Part shown: positions 36,990 to 46,457 of the stretch, piece by piece
Position numbering within the stretch: the first letter of the stretch is position 1
Layout of the letters: the number at the start of each line of letters is the position of its first letter
Assembly: GCF_900104185.1 (NCBI RefSeq)
Contig: NZ_FNIZ01000010.1
Coordinates: forward strand, 61,024-125,023
From: Halobacillus aidingensis
GTDB lineage: Bacteria; Bacillota; Bacilli; Bacillales; Halobacillaceae
DNA length: 64,000 nucleotides
Direction of reading: 5' to 3'
Made by a program: the position numbers and the translations under genes
Notes under the pieces: generated by a model
What the model was told of the DNA's origin: nothing
What the model saw: the letters and a program-made list of their open reading frames with translations, nothing else
The model's database searches: none

Positions 36990-38267
36990 TTACGCACTCT
37001 CTTTAGGAGATTGTTTATTCTCATCTTCAACAGTACCATCTGTCAAGACCAGCTTAGGACGCCCATTTTTAGCAGTGACTGTCTCTTTCGTAATGATACA
37101 TTTCTCAATATCATCACGTGAAGGAAGTTCATACATGACATCCAGCATGATTCCTTCTATAATAGAGCGCAATCCACGAGCCCCTGTCTTACGTTCTATA
37201 GCTAGACGTGCGATTTCACGAAGCGCATCTTCTTCCATTTCCAATTCGACATGGTCGATTTGGAAAAGCTTTTGATATTGCTTCACAAGCGCATTCTTCG
37301 GTTTTGTAAGAATTTCTACAAGCGCATCCTCATCAAGCTGCTCGAGGCTGCCGATGACCGGTAGACGACCGATGAATTCCGGAATCAAACCATAGCTCAA
37401 CAAGTCTTCTGGAAGTACTTTTGTGAGCAATTCTTTCTTCTCTGCTTCATCCGCTGCTTGCTCAGAACCGAAGCCGATCACTTTTCGTCCTAGACGACGT
37501 TTAATGATTTGATCGATTCCGTCAAAAGCTCCTCCAACGATAAACAACACATTAGTTGTATCGATTTGGATGAACTCTTGATGAGGATGTTTACGTCCAC
37601 CTTGGGGAGGTACACTCGCTTGAGTTCCTTCGAGGATTTTCAATAGCGCTTGCTGCACTCCCTCACCAGATACATCTCTTGTGATGGATGGGTTCTCTGA
37701 TTTACGGGCTACTTTATCGATTTCATCAATATAAATGATTCCTTTTTCTGCTTTCTCAACATCATAGTCTGCTGCTTGAATCAACTTCAACAGAATGTTT
37801 TCAACATCTTCACCGACGTAACCGGCTTCTGTTAAGGAAGTGGCATCAGCAATGGCAAATGGTACATTCAGAATACGTGCCAATGTTTGAGCAAGTAAGG
37901 TTTTACCGCTACCTGTAGGTCCAAGCATGAGGATGTTACTTTTCGCAAGTTCTACATCATCATTTTTCACACCTGCATTGATACGTTTATAGTGATTATA
38001 TACGGCTACAGACAGGTTCTTTTTGGCTTGATCCTGGCCAATGACATAATCGCTAAGAATTTCGCGGATTTCTTGAGGCTTCGGTACCTCTTTGAATTCC
38101 ACTTCCTCTTCATTACCTAACTCTTCTTCAACGATTTCCGTACAAAGTTCAATACATTCATCACATATATATACGCCAGGCCCTGCTACAAGCTTACGGA
38201 CTTGTTCCTGACTTTTACCGCAGAAAGAACATTTCAACTGTCCTTTTTCATCGTTAAATTTAAACAT
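36990..38267 (-). CDS. clpX: ATP-dependent Clp protease unfoldase subunit ClpX
   Basis: A 425-residue AAA+ unfoldase that feeds substrates to ClpP. The N-terminal zinc domain has two CxxC pairs (CSFC ... CDEC), followed by Walker [13 protein letters not shown] (about 117), Walker [10 protein letters not shown], pore loop GYVGEDVE and the ClpP-contact loop IGFGSE. ATG 38267 with AGGGGTG. As in B. subtilis it lies between tig and lon. Confidence 0.98.
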   Translation of the reverse strand: MFKFNDEKGQLKCSFCGKSQEQVRKLVAGPGVYICDECIELCTEIVEEELGNEEEVEFKEVPKPQEIREILSDYVIGQDQAKKNLSVAVYNHYKRINAGVKNDDVELAKSNILMLGPTGSGKTLLAQTLARILNVPFAIADATSLTEAGYVGEDVENILLKLIQAADYDVEKAEKGIIYIDEIDKVARKSENPSITRDVSGEGVQQALLKILEGTQASVPPQGGRKHPHQEFIQIDTTNVLFIVGGAFDGIDQIIKRRLGRKVIGFGSEQAADEAEKKELLTKVLPEDLLSYGLIPEFIGRLPVIGSLEQLDEDALVEILTKPKNALVKQYQKLFQIDHVELEMEEDALREIARLAIERKTGARGLRSIIEGIMLDVMYELPSRDDIEKCIITKETVTAKNGRPKLVLTDGTVEDENKQSPKESA

Positions 38268-38430
38268 TCGTTTCACCCCTTATTATAATGACGCAATTGT
38301 TGCGACTGAAGTTTCATGATACGACGCTTACGCTTCCACTTCACTTCTTTTGCCCATCATATCAGATTAACTTCAAACAAAAAAGCAATACCTTTTCAGA
38401 GGTGTGCGCAACTTTTCTTGCACCATCCTC

Positions 38431-38459
38431 ATTATGTAATTCAACTGCAGATAAGTCAA
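38431..38459 (-). promoter_or_regulatory. Promoter of clpX
   Basis: Minus-strand TTGACT (38459-38454) and CATAAT (38436-38431) with 17-base spacing, about 165 bases before clpX. The rest of the 334-base clpX-tig gap contains the tig terminator and no gene I can support. Confidence 0.6.
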
Positions 38460-38560
38460 ACAATGGAGCACCATTACTATTGTATGTAAACAGCTGGAGA
38501 AGTATCAACTATCTTCCCCATTAATCTTTACCTCTATACTCTATAATATAGAAATATATG

Positions 38561-38595
38561 AGAAGACAAGGTACGATCATGCACCTTGTCTTCTT
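38561..38595 (-). terminator. Terminator after tig
   Basis: AGAAGACAAGGTAC and GCACCTTGTCTTCTT pair over 13-14 bp around a short loop, just past the trigger factor stop codon. Confidence 0.75.
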
Positions 38596-38601
38596 AGTTT
38601 A

Positions 38602-39888
38602 TTATTCAGCTTTGGAATTTGCAACTAGAACGTCAATGGCTTTACGGACTTTAAGATCTTCTTTGATCATATCTGTATTTCCGCCAAGCATTTGCGTCAA
38701 TTGAGCAACGTCTGTTTGATACATGGAAGCCATGTTCTCAAGTTCAGCATTCACATCTTCTTCAGAAGCTTCAACATTTTCTGCCTCTGCGATTGCTTCA
38801 AGAGTCAGGTTCGTTTTCACACGCTTCGCTGCATCTTCTTTCATTTGCTCACGAAGGGCATCTTCGTCTTGACCAGTGAATTGGAAGTACATGTCTTTTG
38901 TCATGCCTTGCATTTGAAGGCGTTGTTCGAATTCTTGAACCATGCGGTCAAGCTCTGTATCCACCATAGCATCAGGAATTTCAACTTCTGCATTTTCAGA
39001 TGCCTGCGTTACAAGCGTGTCACGCTTGCTGTTTTCAGCATCTGTCTTCTTCTGCTCTTCCAAACGCTCGCGAGTTTTCGTCTTCAGTTCTTCAAGAGAC
39101 TCGACATCTTCGTCGACATCTTTCGCGAATTCATCATCAAGCTCAGGAAGTTCTTTTCCTTTTACTTCGTGAATCTTGACTTTGAATGTTGCAGATTTAC
39201 CAGCTAGATCTTCCGCGTGGTATTCTTCAGGGAAAGTTACTTCAACGTCTGTTTCTTCTCCTGCTTTCTTACCAACTAGCTGTTCTTCGAAACCTGGGAT
39301 GAAGGAGCCAGAACCAATTTCTAGGGAGTAGTTGTCTGCCTGTCCGCCTTCGAATGCTTCGCCATCAACGAAACCTTCGAAATCCATAACGACTGTGTCG
39401 CCATTTTCAACAGCTGCATCTTCTTTAACGACGAGCTCTGCTTGACGCTCTTGCATTTGCTTCAGTTCGTTTTCAACATCTTCATCTGATACTTCAGTAT
39501 CTTGCTCTTCTACGACAAGGCCTTTGTAATCGCCAAGCTTAACTTCAGGCTTCACAGTAACTTCTGCTGTGAATACTAGGTCTTGGCCTTTTTCGATTTG
39601 TTTCACGTCTACTTCTGGACGATCGACAGGTTCGATTCCTGTTTCTTCTACAGCTTCTGTGTAAGCTTGTGGAAGAACAATATCAAGTGCATCCTGATAA
39701 AGAGACTCCACTCCGAAACGCTGTTCGAAAAGTTTACGAGGTACTTTACCTTTACGGAAACCAGGTACCTGTACCTGTTGAACTACTTTTTTGAAGGCTT
39801 GGTCAAGTGCTTTATCGAACTCACTTGCAGGTACTTCTACAGTCAAAGTCCCCTGATTGCCTTCTTGCTTTTCCCATTTTGCTGACAT
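38602..39888 (-). CDS. tig: Trigger factor (ribosome-associated chaperone and prolyl isomerase)
   Basis: A 428-residue chaperone. The ribosome-binding signature is [19 protein letters not shown] (about 38-56), the FKBP-type PPIase domain spans about 155-245 ([20 protein letters not shown] ... [21 protein letters not shown]), and the C-terminal arms follow. ATG 39888 with GGAGGG. The protein is very acidic, in line with a salt-adapted cytoplasm. It neighbours clpX and the TPR gene as in B. subtilis. Confidence 0.98.
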   Translation of the reverse strand: MSAKWEKQEGNQGTLTVEVPASEFDKALDQAFKKVVQQVQVPGFRKGKVPRKLFEQRFGVESLYQDALDIVLPQAYTEAVEETGIEPVDRPEVDVKQIEKGQDLVFTAEVTVKPEVKLGDYKGLVVEEQDTEVSDEDVENELKQMQERQAELVVKEDAAVENGDTVVMDFEGFVDGEAFEGGQADNYSLEIGSGSFIPGFEEQLVGKKAGEETDVEVTFPEEYHAEDLAGKSATFKVKIHEVKGKELPELDDEFAKDVDEDVESLEELKTKTRERLEEQKKTDAENSKRDTLVTQASENAEVEIPDAMVDTELDRMVQEFEQRLQMQGMTKDMYFQFTGQDEDALREQMKEDAAKRVKTNLTLEAIAEAENVEASEEDVNAELENMASMYQTDVAQLTQMLGGNTDMIKEDLKVRKAIDVLVANSKAE

Positions 39889-39990
39889 AAAAAATTCCCT
39901 CCAACATCTATTCATTCATTTTCGTCCGAAGACGATGATCTGATGATTCTATGACTCTTTTTACATACGAATCTCGTTTGCAACCACTAC

Positions 39991-40018
39991 ATTATAACAT
40001 AATCCTACAGCCTTTCAA
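39991..40018 (-). promoter_or_regulatory. Promoter of tig
   Basis: Minus-strand TTGAAA (40018-40013), 16-base spacer and TATAAT (39996-39991) preceded by TG (extended -10). A strong sigma-A promoter. Confidence 0.7.
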
Positions 40019-40035
40019 GACGTGACCTTTTTCAT

Positions 40036-41016
40036 TTATTCCCCAACGATCAATACGTAATGCTGTTCACATAGTTCGATTTCAGATTTGTACTTCTCTA
40101 CGTTTTCCAATTCTTCATTCACAGACAATGGAAGCTGTAAATATTCATGCCCTAATTGTTTAAGGGCTTCGACAAGAATCGGGACTTCCTTTTCATTAGG
40201 AAATATTGGATATCGTACATAGCAATAATGATATAAAAGACGATTAATCATCTCATACATCGTCGGGTTGTTTTGTTCAATTTGACCGAGCCTCATTTGA
40301 ATCTGTTTAATGATGTAATCAGAATGAAGCTGTGTTAATTCCGAAGGGACGACAGTAGATGTTTGGCCAAATTTCTTAATGGTGAGCTCCTGACTCCAAC
40401 CTGCATCTCTGAACCATTCTAAAATGGAAGATTTAATGATCGGGTGGACCGTTTCGTTCATTAAGACGCGTTGAAACTCATCTGCAAAAAGGTCAGGGGA
40501 TTGTTTTTTCAATTGATCAATCGCTTGCCACTGCTTATGTATATCATCTGAATCCAATGCATGCATAAATTCATCAAAATACTTCGTACCCTCTTCTTTA
40601 TGACGATCTTCCAAAAGTTTCCGGCTCACCTCAAACATCTGCCAGAGTTGAGTACGGCTTTGATGAGGAATATCCTCTGATTCGAATACTTCTTCCAAAA
40701 GATTAATGATTTCTTCATACTGGTTACTTTGAAATAAGATGGTGATATAGATATGTAAATAATGATAGTACTGTTCGTAATCTTCCTTCATTTGCTTTTG
40801 ACATAATTCTTCTGCTTCATCGAACAATCCAAGTTCAATCCAACTCATCAGAAGTCCTGTAATGACATCCGCATTTGCAACGCCATACTCAACAAGGGGC
40901 TCCAAGGCTTCTGAAGCATCTTTATACCTTTTTTCCTTCAATGCTTCCAACCCCACTCGTTCCAGAGCGGTTTTCCATTTTGGGAACATCACTAAGTTCC
41001 CGTTTTTATTTTCCAT
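40036..41016 (-). CDS. ysoA: TPR-repeat protein, YsoA-like
   Basis: A 326-residue soluble protein with tetratricopeptide-like helical pairs through its first 130 residues (ALEALKEKRYKDASEALEPLVEYG; GLFDEAEELCQKQMKEDYEQYYHYLHIYITILFQSNQYEEIINLLEEVF). The C-terminal half is also helical, without clear repeats. It lies upstream of tig like B. subtilis ysoA, whose function is not known. The call rests on repeat pattern and position. Confidence 0.8.
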   Translation of the reverse strand: MENKNGNLVMFPKWKTALERVGLEALKEKRYKDASEALEPLVEYGVANADVITGLLMSWIELGLFDEAEELCQKQMKEDYEQYYHYLHIYITILFQSNQYEEIINLLEEVFESEDIPHQSRTQLWQMFEVSRKLLEDRHKEEGTKYFDEFMHALDSDDIHKQWQAIDQLKKQSPDLFADEFQRVLMNETVHPIIKSSILEWFRDAGWSQELTIKKFGQTSTVVPSELTQLHSDYIIKQIQMRLGQIEQNNPTMYEMINRLLYHYCYVRYPIFPNEKEVPILVEALKQLGHEYLQLPLSVNEELENVEKYKSEIELCEQHYVLIVGE

Positions 41017-41307
41017 AAGACACCCTTCCCTAGAGTTTATACTTCCTTCATTTTAACCTTATTGTATATTTTTCAAACCTCTATTCATTCAGCTTATTAG
41101 GATATACTAAAGTATATTCACAACAAACACAAAGAAAACACTTTTGTATCTGAATTAAAAGGGAAATTCGTCATCATTCGTTATGGACAGACACAAAAAA
41201 ACACTTCCAAAAAGCATTCGTGAACTTTATCTCAATATAATATCCAAATTTGCTTCATATTAGCAAAAAACAGGACTTTATACTCATGATGATTTCGTTT
41301 TTTTTGC

Positions 41308-41329
41308 TAAAATAAATAAATGTGAATAA
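41308..41329 (+). promoter_or_regulatory. sda promoter -10 box with overlapping DnaA-box-like site
   Basis: TGCTAAAAT gives an extended -10 (TAAAAT 41308-41313). Just after it, TGTGAATAA (41321-41329) differs by one base from the DnaA box TGTGGATAA. B. subtilis sda is controlled by DnaA boxes in its promoter, so this arrangement fits. The -35 region is weak. The rest of the 352-base gap back to ysoA shows no supported gene. Confidence 0.45.
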
Positions 41330-41368
41330 AATTTCACCGAATTATTAAATTTAAGGGGATGTATCGTT

Positions 41369-41515
41369 TTGTCATTGCTAGATGATCAAACATTGCTGGA
41401 AACGTACATAGAGTCCGTGAAACTTCAATTAGATGATGAATTCGTCCACTTATTGACGAAAGAAATTGATAAGCGATCTATGGAATTGCCTAAAGAAAAT
41501 CTCCAACTTACATGA
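41369..41515 (+). CDS. sda: Sda-like sporulation checkpoint inhibitor
   Basis: A 48-residue protein starting from TTG with AAGGGG 10 bases upstream. The core LLDDQTLLETYIESVKLQLDD and EFVHLLTKEIDKRSM follows the Sda pattern LSDELLIESYFKATEMNL..DFIELIENEIKRRSL, a helical hairpin. In B. subtilis Sda binds the histidine kinase KinA and blocks phosphotransfer to Spo0F when DNA replication is disturbed. A strong terminator follows and a DnaA-box-like site precedes it. Length and spacing of conserved residues make the assignment fairly firm despite the small size. Confidence 0.85.
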   Translation: MSLLDDQTLLETYIESVKLQLDDEFVHLLTKEIDKRSMELPKENLQLT

Positions 41516-41566
41516 ATCGACATCAAGCGTTCGCTCGAAATGGGAACGTTATTATAGAGGAATACA

Positions 41567-41602
41567 GAAAGGGTGTGCTGAAAAAGCACACCCTTTCTTT
41601 TA
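41567..41602. terminator. Bidirectional terminator between sda and the convergent small gene
   Basis: A 13-bp perfect stem (GAAAGGGTGTGCT and complement) with loop GAAAA is flanked by T-rich sequence on the plus strand. It ends where the minus-strand gene at 41600 stops. Confidence 0.8.
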
Positions 41603-41764
41603 TTGATTAGAGGTTGGGTTGCTTTGACGTTGTCCAGACATTTTAGCAATGCTTGGGATAACGTTCTGCAACTGCCCTGCCTGACCAGTCATCATGCTGT
41701 AGGTGGCAGCACCGATTCCGATAGAAGCGACAATCGGCAACCACTGAACATTCTTCTTCTCCAT
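41600..41764 (-). CDS. Small membrane protein, unknown function
   Basis: A 54-residue protein, MEKKNVQWLPIVASIGIGAA and onward, with one hydrophobic segment at about 8-25 and a polar Gln/Ser/Asn-rich tail. A GGAG site lies 8 bases before the ATG and a strong terminator follows its stop. I do not recognise a family. The basic N-terminus followed by one transmembrane helix suggests a membrane-anchored peptide. Confidence 0.65.
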   Translation of the reverse strand: MEKKNVQWLPIVASIGIGAATYSMMTGQAGQLQNVIPSIAKMSGQRQSNPTSNQ

Positions 41765-41859
41765 CCTGATCACTCCTCAAATCGCTTGGCTTAATAGCCA
41801 TTTCTATTGTGTGCGGGAGAAGGACCACGTATGTGAGTTAAAACCATGTTCTCTATCCT

Positions 41860-42024
41860 TTATTTACCTTTAAGTAATAAATGGAATAAGAATAACGGCC
41901 AAAGAATGACCCACCCTAATAACACAAACATATATAAGGACCGCTCTTCTCTACTCTGGTCTATCGGTTCTTTTTGTTGGAAGCAAAAAAACACACCAAT
42001 TAGGATATAAGCGAAGGCTATCAA
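41860..42024 (-). CDS. Small two-helix membrane protein, unknown function
   Basis: A 54-residue protein starting at TTG 42024 with AGAGGAG 8 bases upstream. It has two hydrophobic segments (IAFAYILIGVFFCF and YMFVLLGWVILWPLFLFHLLL) separated by a charged loop (QQKEPIDQSREERS). The reading frame stays open upstream to 42189 but without a ribosome site or sensible sequence. No family recognised. Confidence 0.55.
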   Translation of the reverse strand: MIAFAYILIGVFFCFQQKEPIDQSREERSLYMFVLLGWVILWPLFLFHLLLKGK

Positions 42025-42145
42025 ACGAATCACTCCTCTACACCATAGCGTATGAAGAAGACATGATATGTGCCTCACCTTGGGCAAATCTTTTTTAGAT
42101 CCTCTGATACTAAACATGATAAAATGTTTGGAGAGGTGATTGAAT

Positions 42146-42535
42146 ATGGAACGGATTGTCCTGTTTGACGGGGAATGTAATTTTTGCAATCAAAGCGTGC
42201 AGTTCATTATTGAAAGAGATCCTAAAGGACGTTTCAAATTCGCTTCTCAACAAAGCGAAGTCGGACAATCGTTTATGATGAAATATAAAATTCCAAATGA
42301 AGTGGACAGTATCGTCCTGATTGAAGGTTCAAAGTCTTACTTTCAATCCTCGGCTGCGTTGAGAATAAGTAAGTCCTTGAAGGGTTTTTGGAAGGTCGGG
42401 TTTGCCTTGATTATTGTCCCTAACAAGATAAGGGATCGGGCTTACAATCTCATAGCTAAAAATCGTTACAAATGGTTCGGTAAACTGGAAGCCTGTGAAC
42501 TGCCTTCACCAGAAATTAAGAAACGCTTCTTATGA
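42146..42535 (+). CDS. DCC-family thiol-disulfide oxidoreductase-like protein (YuxK type)
   Basis: A 129-residue protein of the DUF393/DCC family. The family signature is at the N-terminus (VLFDGECNFCNQSVQFIIERD, with DGxCxxC), followed by FKFASQQSEVG and a C-terminal segment ending in RNRYKWFGK-type residues (IAKNRYKWFGKLEAC). The CxxC suggests a thioredoxin-like redox site, but no reaction has been settled for the family. ATG 42146 with GAGAGGTG. It stands alone on the plus strand and is followed by a stem-loop. Confidence 0.88.
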   Translation: MERIVLFDGECNFCNQSVQFIIERDPKGRFKFASQQSEVGQSFMMKYKIPNEVDSIVLIEGSKSYFQSSAALRISKSLKGFWKVGFALIIVPNKIRDRAYNLIAKNRYKWFGKLEACELPSPEIKKRFL

Positions 42536-42550
42536 ACTTCTTGGTACAAA

Positions 42551-42583
42551 AAAGAAGCGTCCTGTTTTTAGGGCGCTTCCTTC
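42551..42583. terminator. Terminator after the DCC-family gene
   Basis: Stem GAAGCGTCCT/AGGGCGCTTC with a 6-base loop 15 bases after the stop codon. The better T run is on the minus strand, so it may also stop transcription from the right. From 42584 to 42830 I see no gene or clear element. Confidence 0.6.
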
Positions 42584-42830
42584 GTTATATAAAACAATAA
42601 TCCACTTAGAATTCATGAACTTAATTACATACGCTTGAGTTCCATTGATAGAGTGGAACACTTTCCTACCATTAGAATTTTGAGTACACGACTAAAGAGC
42701 TGATTCATATAAAATTACCAAGGATTTCTTCTTTCTTCCCCTCTTACAATATTAAAATTGTTTGGGACTGTAAGCTTTCTCTGTTACTTATTTCTAAAGA
42801 GGAACTCCACTGTTTATTATACATTTTGAA

Positions 42831-42876
42831 TAAAAAAGCTGCTACCTTTACATTTGCAAAGGTAGCAGCTTTTTTT
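42831..42876 (-). terminator. Terminator of the tRNA transcript
   Basis: A 17-bp stem (AAAAAGCTGCTACCTTT and complement) with T runs on both ends lies just downstream of tRNA-Arg on the minus strand. Confidence 0.85.
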
Positions 42877-42883
42877 CATTTAG

Positions 42884-42957
42884 CGTCCCAGGAGAGATTC
42901 GAACTCCCGACCCACAGCTTAGAAGGCTGTTGCTCTATCCAGCTGAGCTACTGGGAC
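42884..42957 (-). tRNA. tRNA-Arg (anticodon TCT)
   Basis: The minus strand folds as a cloverleaf: acceptor GTCCCAG/CTGGGAC, D arm GCTCAGCTGGATAGAGC, anticodon stem ACAGC/GCTGT with loop CTTCTAA (anticodon TCT, reads AGA/AGG), and T arm GGGAG-TTCGAAT-CTCTC. The discriminator is G and CCA is not encoded. Confidence 0.95.
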
Positions 42958-42984
42958 ATACTCATTAAAGTTTAAAATATGTAA

Positions 42985-43058
42985 TGGAGCGGGTGAAGGG
43001 AATCGAACCCTCGTCATCAGCTTGGAAGGCTGAGGTTTTACCATTAAACTACACCCGC
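42985..43058 (-). tRNA. tRNA-Gly (anticodon TCC), CCA encoded
   Basis: Minus-strand cloverleaf: acceptor GCGGGTG/CACCCGC, D arm with TTTAATGGTAAAA, anticodon stem CTCAGC/GCTGAT-type with loop CTTCCAA (anticodon TCC, reads GGA/GGG), T arm GAGGG-TTCGATT-CCCTT. Discriminator T is followed by CCA in the DNA. It lies 27 bases upstream of tRNA-Arg, probably one transcript. Confidence 0.95.
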
Positions 43059-43171
43059 ATAATCAAAAAGTTAGTTTATAAGAAAACAAGTTTTTGTTGT
43101 TGTCTTGTGAAGCGGACAAGAATTATTATATTAAGAATACGGGGAAATGTCAACAGGTTGCAGCAAAGAAA

Positions 43172-43696
43172 TTAATTCTTCGCTGCAAGTGCTGTTGTCA
43201 TGTGTAAGTCAGGCATAGGTTCGCCATTCACATGATAAAATTGTAAGTGTATGTCATTGATATCTTCCCATTCCATAATCGCATAAGTCGGTTCCTCTCG
43301 ATCCCTCGGGAGCCTTGCGCTTCCTGGGTTGATGAAAAGTGTGTCGCCAACTTTTTCTGCTCCTGCTAAATGAGAATGGCCGAAGCAGGCGACTTGGGCA
43401 CCGACTTCTTCTGCACGATAAGAGAGGGGCATCAACGTTGACTTGATCTGATGCAGATGTCCATGAACTACCAAAAACCTCACTTCTCCTACCTGAAGGG
43501 TTTGCTCTTCCTCCATTTCTGGTTCGAAATCACAGTTCCCTTTTGCATATGTGAAGCCTTCAAGCTCTTCAGCATCATAAGCGAGTTCAGAATCTCCGCA
43601 ATGAATCATGGCATCGACATCCTGATGTCTCTCTTTGATTTCCATCACTTCGTTTTTCAAACCATGGGTATCACTCACAATTAAAACTTTCGGCAT
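43172..43696 (-). CDS. ysnB: YfcE/MJ0936-type metallophosphoesterase (YsnB)
   Basis: A 174-residue calcineurin-like phosphodiesterase. The metal ligands appear in order: VSDTHG (about 8-13), IHCGDSE, KGNCD, VHGHLHQ and GHSH. Its size fits the small YfcE family, which hydrolyses artificial phosphodiesters in vitro; the natural substrate is unknown. ATG 43696 with GAGGTGAG. It overlaps no gene; its upstream neighbour rdgB ends at 43711, 14 bases before it. Confidence 0.93.
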   Translation of the reverse strand: MPKVLIVSDTHGLKNEVMEIKERHQDVDAMIHCGDSELAYDAEELEGFTYAKGNCDFEPEMEEEQTLQVGEVRFLVVHGHLHQIKSTLMPLSYRAEEVGAQVACFGHSHLAGAEKVGDTLFINPGSARLPRDREEPTYAIMEWEDINDIHLQFYHVNGEPMPDLHMTTALAAKN

Positions 43697-43710
43697 ACGA
43701 CTCACCTCGA

Positions 43711-44304
43711 TTAGCTTTGAGTTTTCAACCACTCTTCAATTTGTTGTATGGCGTGGTGACGGTGGCTGATTGCGTTCTTCTCTTCAGAGGAGTGTTCAGC
43801 CATCGTACGGGAAGACCCTTCCGGTATGAATACAGGATCATAACCGAAACCATTTGTGCCTTGAGGTTCGGTAGCAATAACGCCTTCACACGTTCCTCTT
43901 CTAACAAATGTGTTTTCTCCTGGCCTCGCAACTGCTACAGCACATACGAAGCGTGCTGTTCTCTTTTCTTCGGGTACGCCATAGAGTTGTTTTAAGAGTT
44001 TTTCTGTATTTTTGCCGTCATCTTTTTCTATTCCTGCATAGCGGGCGGAATAAACGCCCGGTTCCCCATTCAATGCATCGACTTCCAAGCCTGAATCGTC
44101 AGCCACCACAGGAACTTCAAAATGCTCTGCCATCGCTTCCGCTTTAATGACCGCATTTTCTTCAAATGTCGATCCTGTTTCTTCTATGTCTATGGAACGA
44201 TCAATATCTAATAGGGATTTTACGGAAATGTCGTACTTGGAAAACATCTGGCGGAACTCATTTACTTTACCTGGGTTCTTCGTCGCCACTATTAGTTCCT
44301 TCAT
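43711..44304 (-). CDS. rdgB: XTP/dITP pyrophosphatase (Ham1/RdgB family)
   Basis: A 197-residue house-cleaning enzyme that hydrolyses ITP, dITP and XTP to monophosphates. Family motifs: VATKNPGKVNEFRQMF at the start, ENAVIKAEAMA, VVADDSGLEVDALNGEPGVYSAR and NGFGYDPVFIPEG. It follows rph by one base, as in B. subtilis rph-ysnA. Confidence 0.96.
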   Translation of the reverse strand: MKELIVATKNPGKVNEFRQMFSKYDISVKSLLDIDRSIDIEETGSTFEENAVIKAEAMAEHFEVPVVADDSGLEVDALNGEPGVYSARYAGIEKDDGKNTEKLLKQLYGVPEEKRTARFVCAVAVARPGENTFVRRGTCEGVIATEPQGTNGFGYDPVFIPEGSSRTMAEHSSEEKNAISHRHHAIQQIEEWLKTQS

Positions 44305-44305
44305 T

Positions 44306-45064
44306 TTACTTAGCCGCCTCCGCTTTTGTACGGATGACGTCTGACCATTCTCCGATTGCTTCTTCCTGGAGTTTGATTAGATCTGTAACGCCTTCCTCAG
44401 CGAGGGACAACATCTTTTGCAGCTGCTGCATGGAGAATGTTGCTTCTTCTCCAGTTCCCTGTAATTCAACAAACTCACCATTTCCAGTCATGATGACGTT
44501 CATATCCACCTGTGCTTTGCTGTCTTCTTCGTAACAAAGGTCCAGGATCTCATTTCCATCAGGCAATACACCTACAGAGATAGCAGTCAAGAAATCTGTT
44601 ATAGGCAGCTCTTTGATCGTTTTTTTATTCACTAATTTGCCTAAAGCAATAACGACAGCAACGAATGCACCAGTTATGGAAGCTGTGCGTGTTCCTCCGT
44701 CAGCCTGGATCACATCACAATCGACCCAAATGGTACGTTCGCCGATTTTATCTAAATCAACAACGGCCCGGAGAGAACGTCCGATCAAACGTTGGATTTC
44801 CATCGTACGCCCAGAAACTTTTCCTTTTGACGACTCACGTATATTTCTTTGTTCGGTTGCACGAGGCAGCATTGCATATTCAGCTGTAATCCAGCCCTTT
44901 CCTTGTCCACGTAAAAAAGGAGGTACACGATCCTCTACGCTGGCATTACAAATTACTTTCGTATCTCCAAAACTGATCAGCACGGACCCTTCTGGATGCT
45001 TCACATAATCCGTTTCGATTGTTACTTTTCTTAGTTCGTTGACTTCCCGATGATCATTTCTCAT
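44306..45064 (-). CDS. rph: Ribonuclease PH
   Basis: A 252-residue phosphorolytic 3' exoribonuclease that trims tRNA 3' ends. It has [28 protein letters not shown], then [28 protein letters not shown] and [18 protein letters not shown]. The ATG at 45064 aligns with known RNase PH and has AGGAGG 9 bases upstream; the longer frame is rejected. Confidence 0.97.
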   Translation of the reverse strand: MRNDHREVNELRKVTIETDYVKHPEGSVLISFGDTKVICNASVEDRVPPFLRGQGKGWITAEYAMLPRATEQRNIRESSKGKVSGRTMEIQRLIGRSLRAVVDLDKIGERTIWVDCDVIQADGGTRTASITGAFVAVVIALGKLVNKKTIKELPITDFLTAISVGVLPDGNEILDLCYEEDSKAQVDMNVIMTGNGEFVELQGTGEEATFSMQQLQKMLSLAEEGVTDLIKLQEEAIGEWSDVIRTKAEAAK

Positions 45065-45149
45065 CAGTAACGACCTCCTTTTACCTACACCATTATCCTT
45101 GCCCATCTTAACACAAATTACATGCGTGAGGTAGTTAAAGCTCAAATGG

Positions 45150-45187
45150 AAAAGCGCCTCAAAAGCTTTTCACTTTTGAAGCGCTTC
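45150..45187 (-). terminator. Terminator between gerM and rph
   Basis: Minus-strand AAGCGCTTCAAAAG pairs with CTTTTGAGGCGCTT (one G-U or mismatch), followed by TTTTCC. It lies just past the gerM stop. Confidence 0.65.
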
Positions 45188-45204
45188 CTGACTATACTTT
45201 GTGA

Positions 45205-46317
45205 CTACATGGCTTCAGCGCCATTGATATCCTGTCTTGTAACTGGTTCAGCCAATGGCTCTCCAGCTTCATTGAACACATGCTCCGTTCCATCTACATG
45301 GACTTCGACTGATTCAATATCTGCTTGATCAGTAAGGCTCATAACAAGACTCGCTAACGCCGCATCAGATAAGGATGGCTGCTCCTCCACACTCGTCAGT
45401 ATGTTTTCATTGAAGGAAACCGTCAGCACTCCGTTTTCAAGCTTAGAGTTAACCAATTCCGCTCCTTCATTAAAAGGATTCATTAGTGCACTTCCGAGTT
45501 CAGGACCTTCCAATAACGCCTGTACCATCGCGGTATATTCGTCACTTCCTTTAGCTACACGAGTAGTCACCGGAACTTGATAAACCTGTTCCCCATTTTG
45601 GGCAGGGAAATATACCGTCACTGCTTCACTGTTCATAATATCTGTGTTGTTACCGACACTGTGGTTGATCCCGTCAGCACGGGAGACCCCTTTAGAAATC
45701 GGGGTCCCGTCGACAGGCATCACTTGCTGTTCGTGACCGTTGATCCAAAGCTTAATTCGTTTCACATTTTCGAACTGAGTCAGTGTATAGGTCATGGCTT
45801 GTAAAATTTTCTCTTCATCTTCAGCCGCATAATTTTTGAATTCTTCCGACACATCTACAACAAGCGTTCCATCCTCTTTGGCGTTAACTCCAAGAATTTC
45901 TGTTCCAGCAGGGAGTACCGCTTCAAAACCATTTGGCAGTAAGTTCGTCACAGGACCATCTTTTACCATATACTCAAGCGCCTGTGTTGCCACCTCTTCT
46001 GAGGCCGGCAGTTCTAGTGTCTGCGGGGCAACCATGCCGTTCGCGTCCATTAAATACACTTCACGAGCGACTGTGGCTGAAGAAGCATCACCTTCTGTAC
46101 CTTCTGTCCCTTCTCCTTCTTCCCCTTCTGTATTTTCACCTTCTCCTTCAGGTTGAGGTTCATCACTACTCGGATCTGGCGTTGTTGTAACCGCCTCTTC
46201 AGGTGTATCCATTTTCTCTAATGATTGCTCTCCTTCAAAAAGGCAGCCTGAAAGTAACCCTACACTCAGCAGTAATAAAACCGCGAGTATGAAGGGTTTG
46301 TAGCCGTAATTCTTCAT
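45205..46317 (-). CDS. gerM: Spore germination/sporulation lipoprotein GerM
   Basis: A 370-residue lipoprotein with signal and lipobox LLSGCLF (Cys about 24), an acidic Glu/Gly-rich linker (about 40-80), and two GerMN domains at about 115-200 and 245-345 (ASEEVATQALEYMVKDGP...; SDEYTAMVQALLEGPELG...). In B. subtilis GerM contributes to the SpoIIIA-SpoIIQ channel complex in sporulation and to germination. ATG 46317 with AGGAGGG. It keeps the rph-gerM-racE order. Confidence 0.94.
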   Translation of the reverse strand: MKNYGYKPFILAVLLLLSVGLLSGCLFEGEQSLEKMDTPEEAVTTTPDPSSDEPQPEGEGENTEGEEGEGTEGTEGDASSATVAREVYLMDANGMVAPQTLELPASEEVATQALEYMVKDGPVTNLLPNGFEAVLPAGTEILGVNAKEDGTLVVDVSEEFKNYAAEDEEKILQAMTYTLTQFENVKRIKLWINGHEQQVMPVDGTPISKGVSRADGINHSVGNNTDIMNSEAVTVYFPAQNGEQVYQVPVTTRVAKGSDEYTAMVQALLEGPELGSALMNPFNEGAELVNSKLENGVLTVSFNENILTSVEEQPSLSDAALASLVMSLTDQADIESVEVHVDGTEHVFNEAGEPLAEPVTRQDINGAEAM

Positions 46318-46457
46318 AGTTTTCCCTCCTGAGATAGATTGTACTACCATATATACGAGCCCCCTGAAGGATTAGACCAGAGAATTTTATGAATGAAAAT
46401 GAGACTTCTATTTAAAAAAGTGAACACCGGCTGGTTCATCTTTGACTTTTAATATCT

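Noticed and set aside
38692..39207. 171-codon plus-strand frame
   Set aside because: Antisense to tig; composition typical of a reverse-strand shadow and no ribosome site.
41183..41263. 26-codon frame (MDRHKKTLPKSIREL...) upstream of sda
   Set aside because: No properly spaced ribosome site, very short, and no recognised family; could not be supported.
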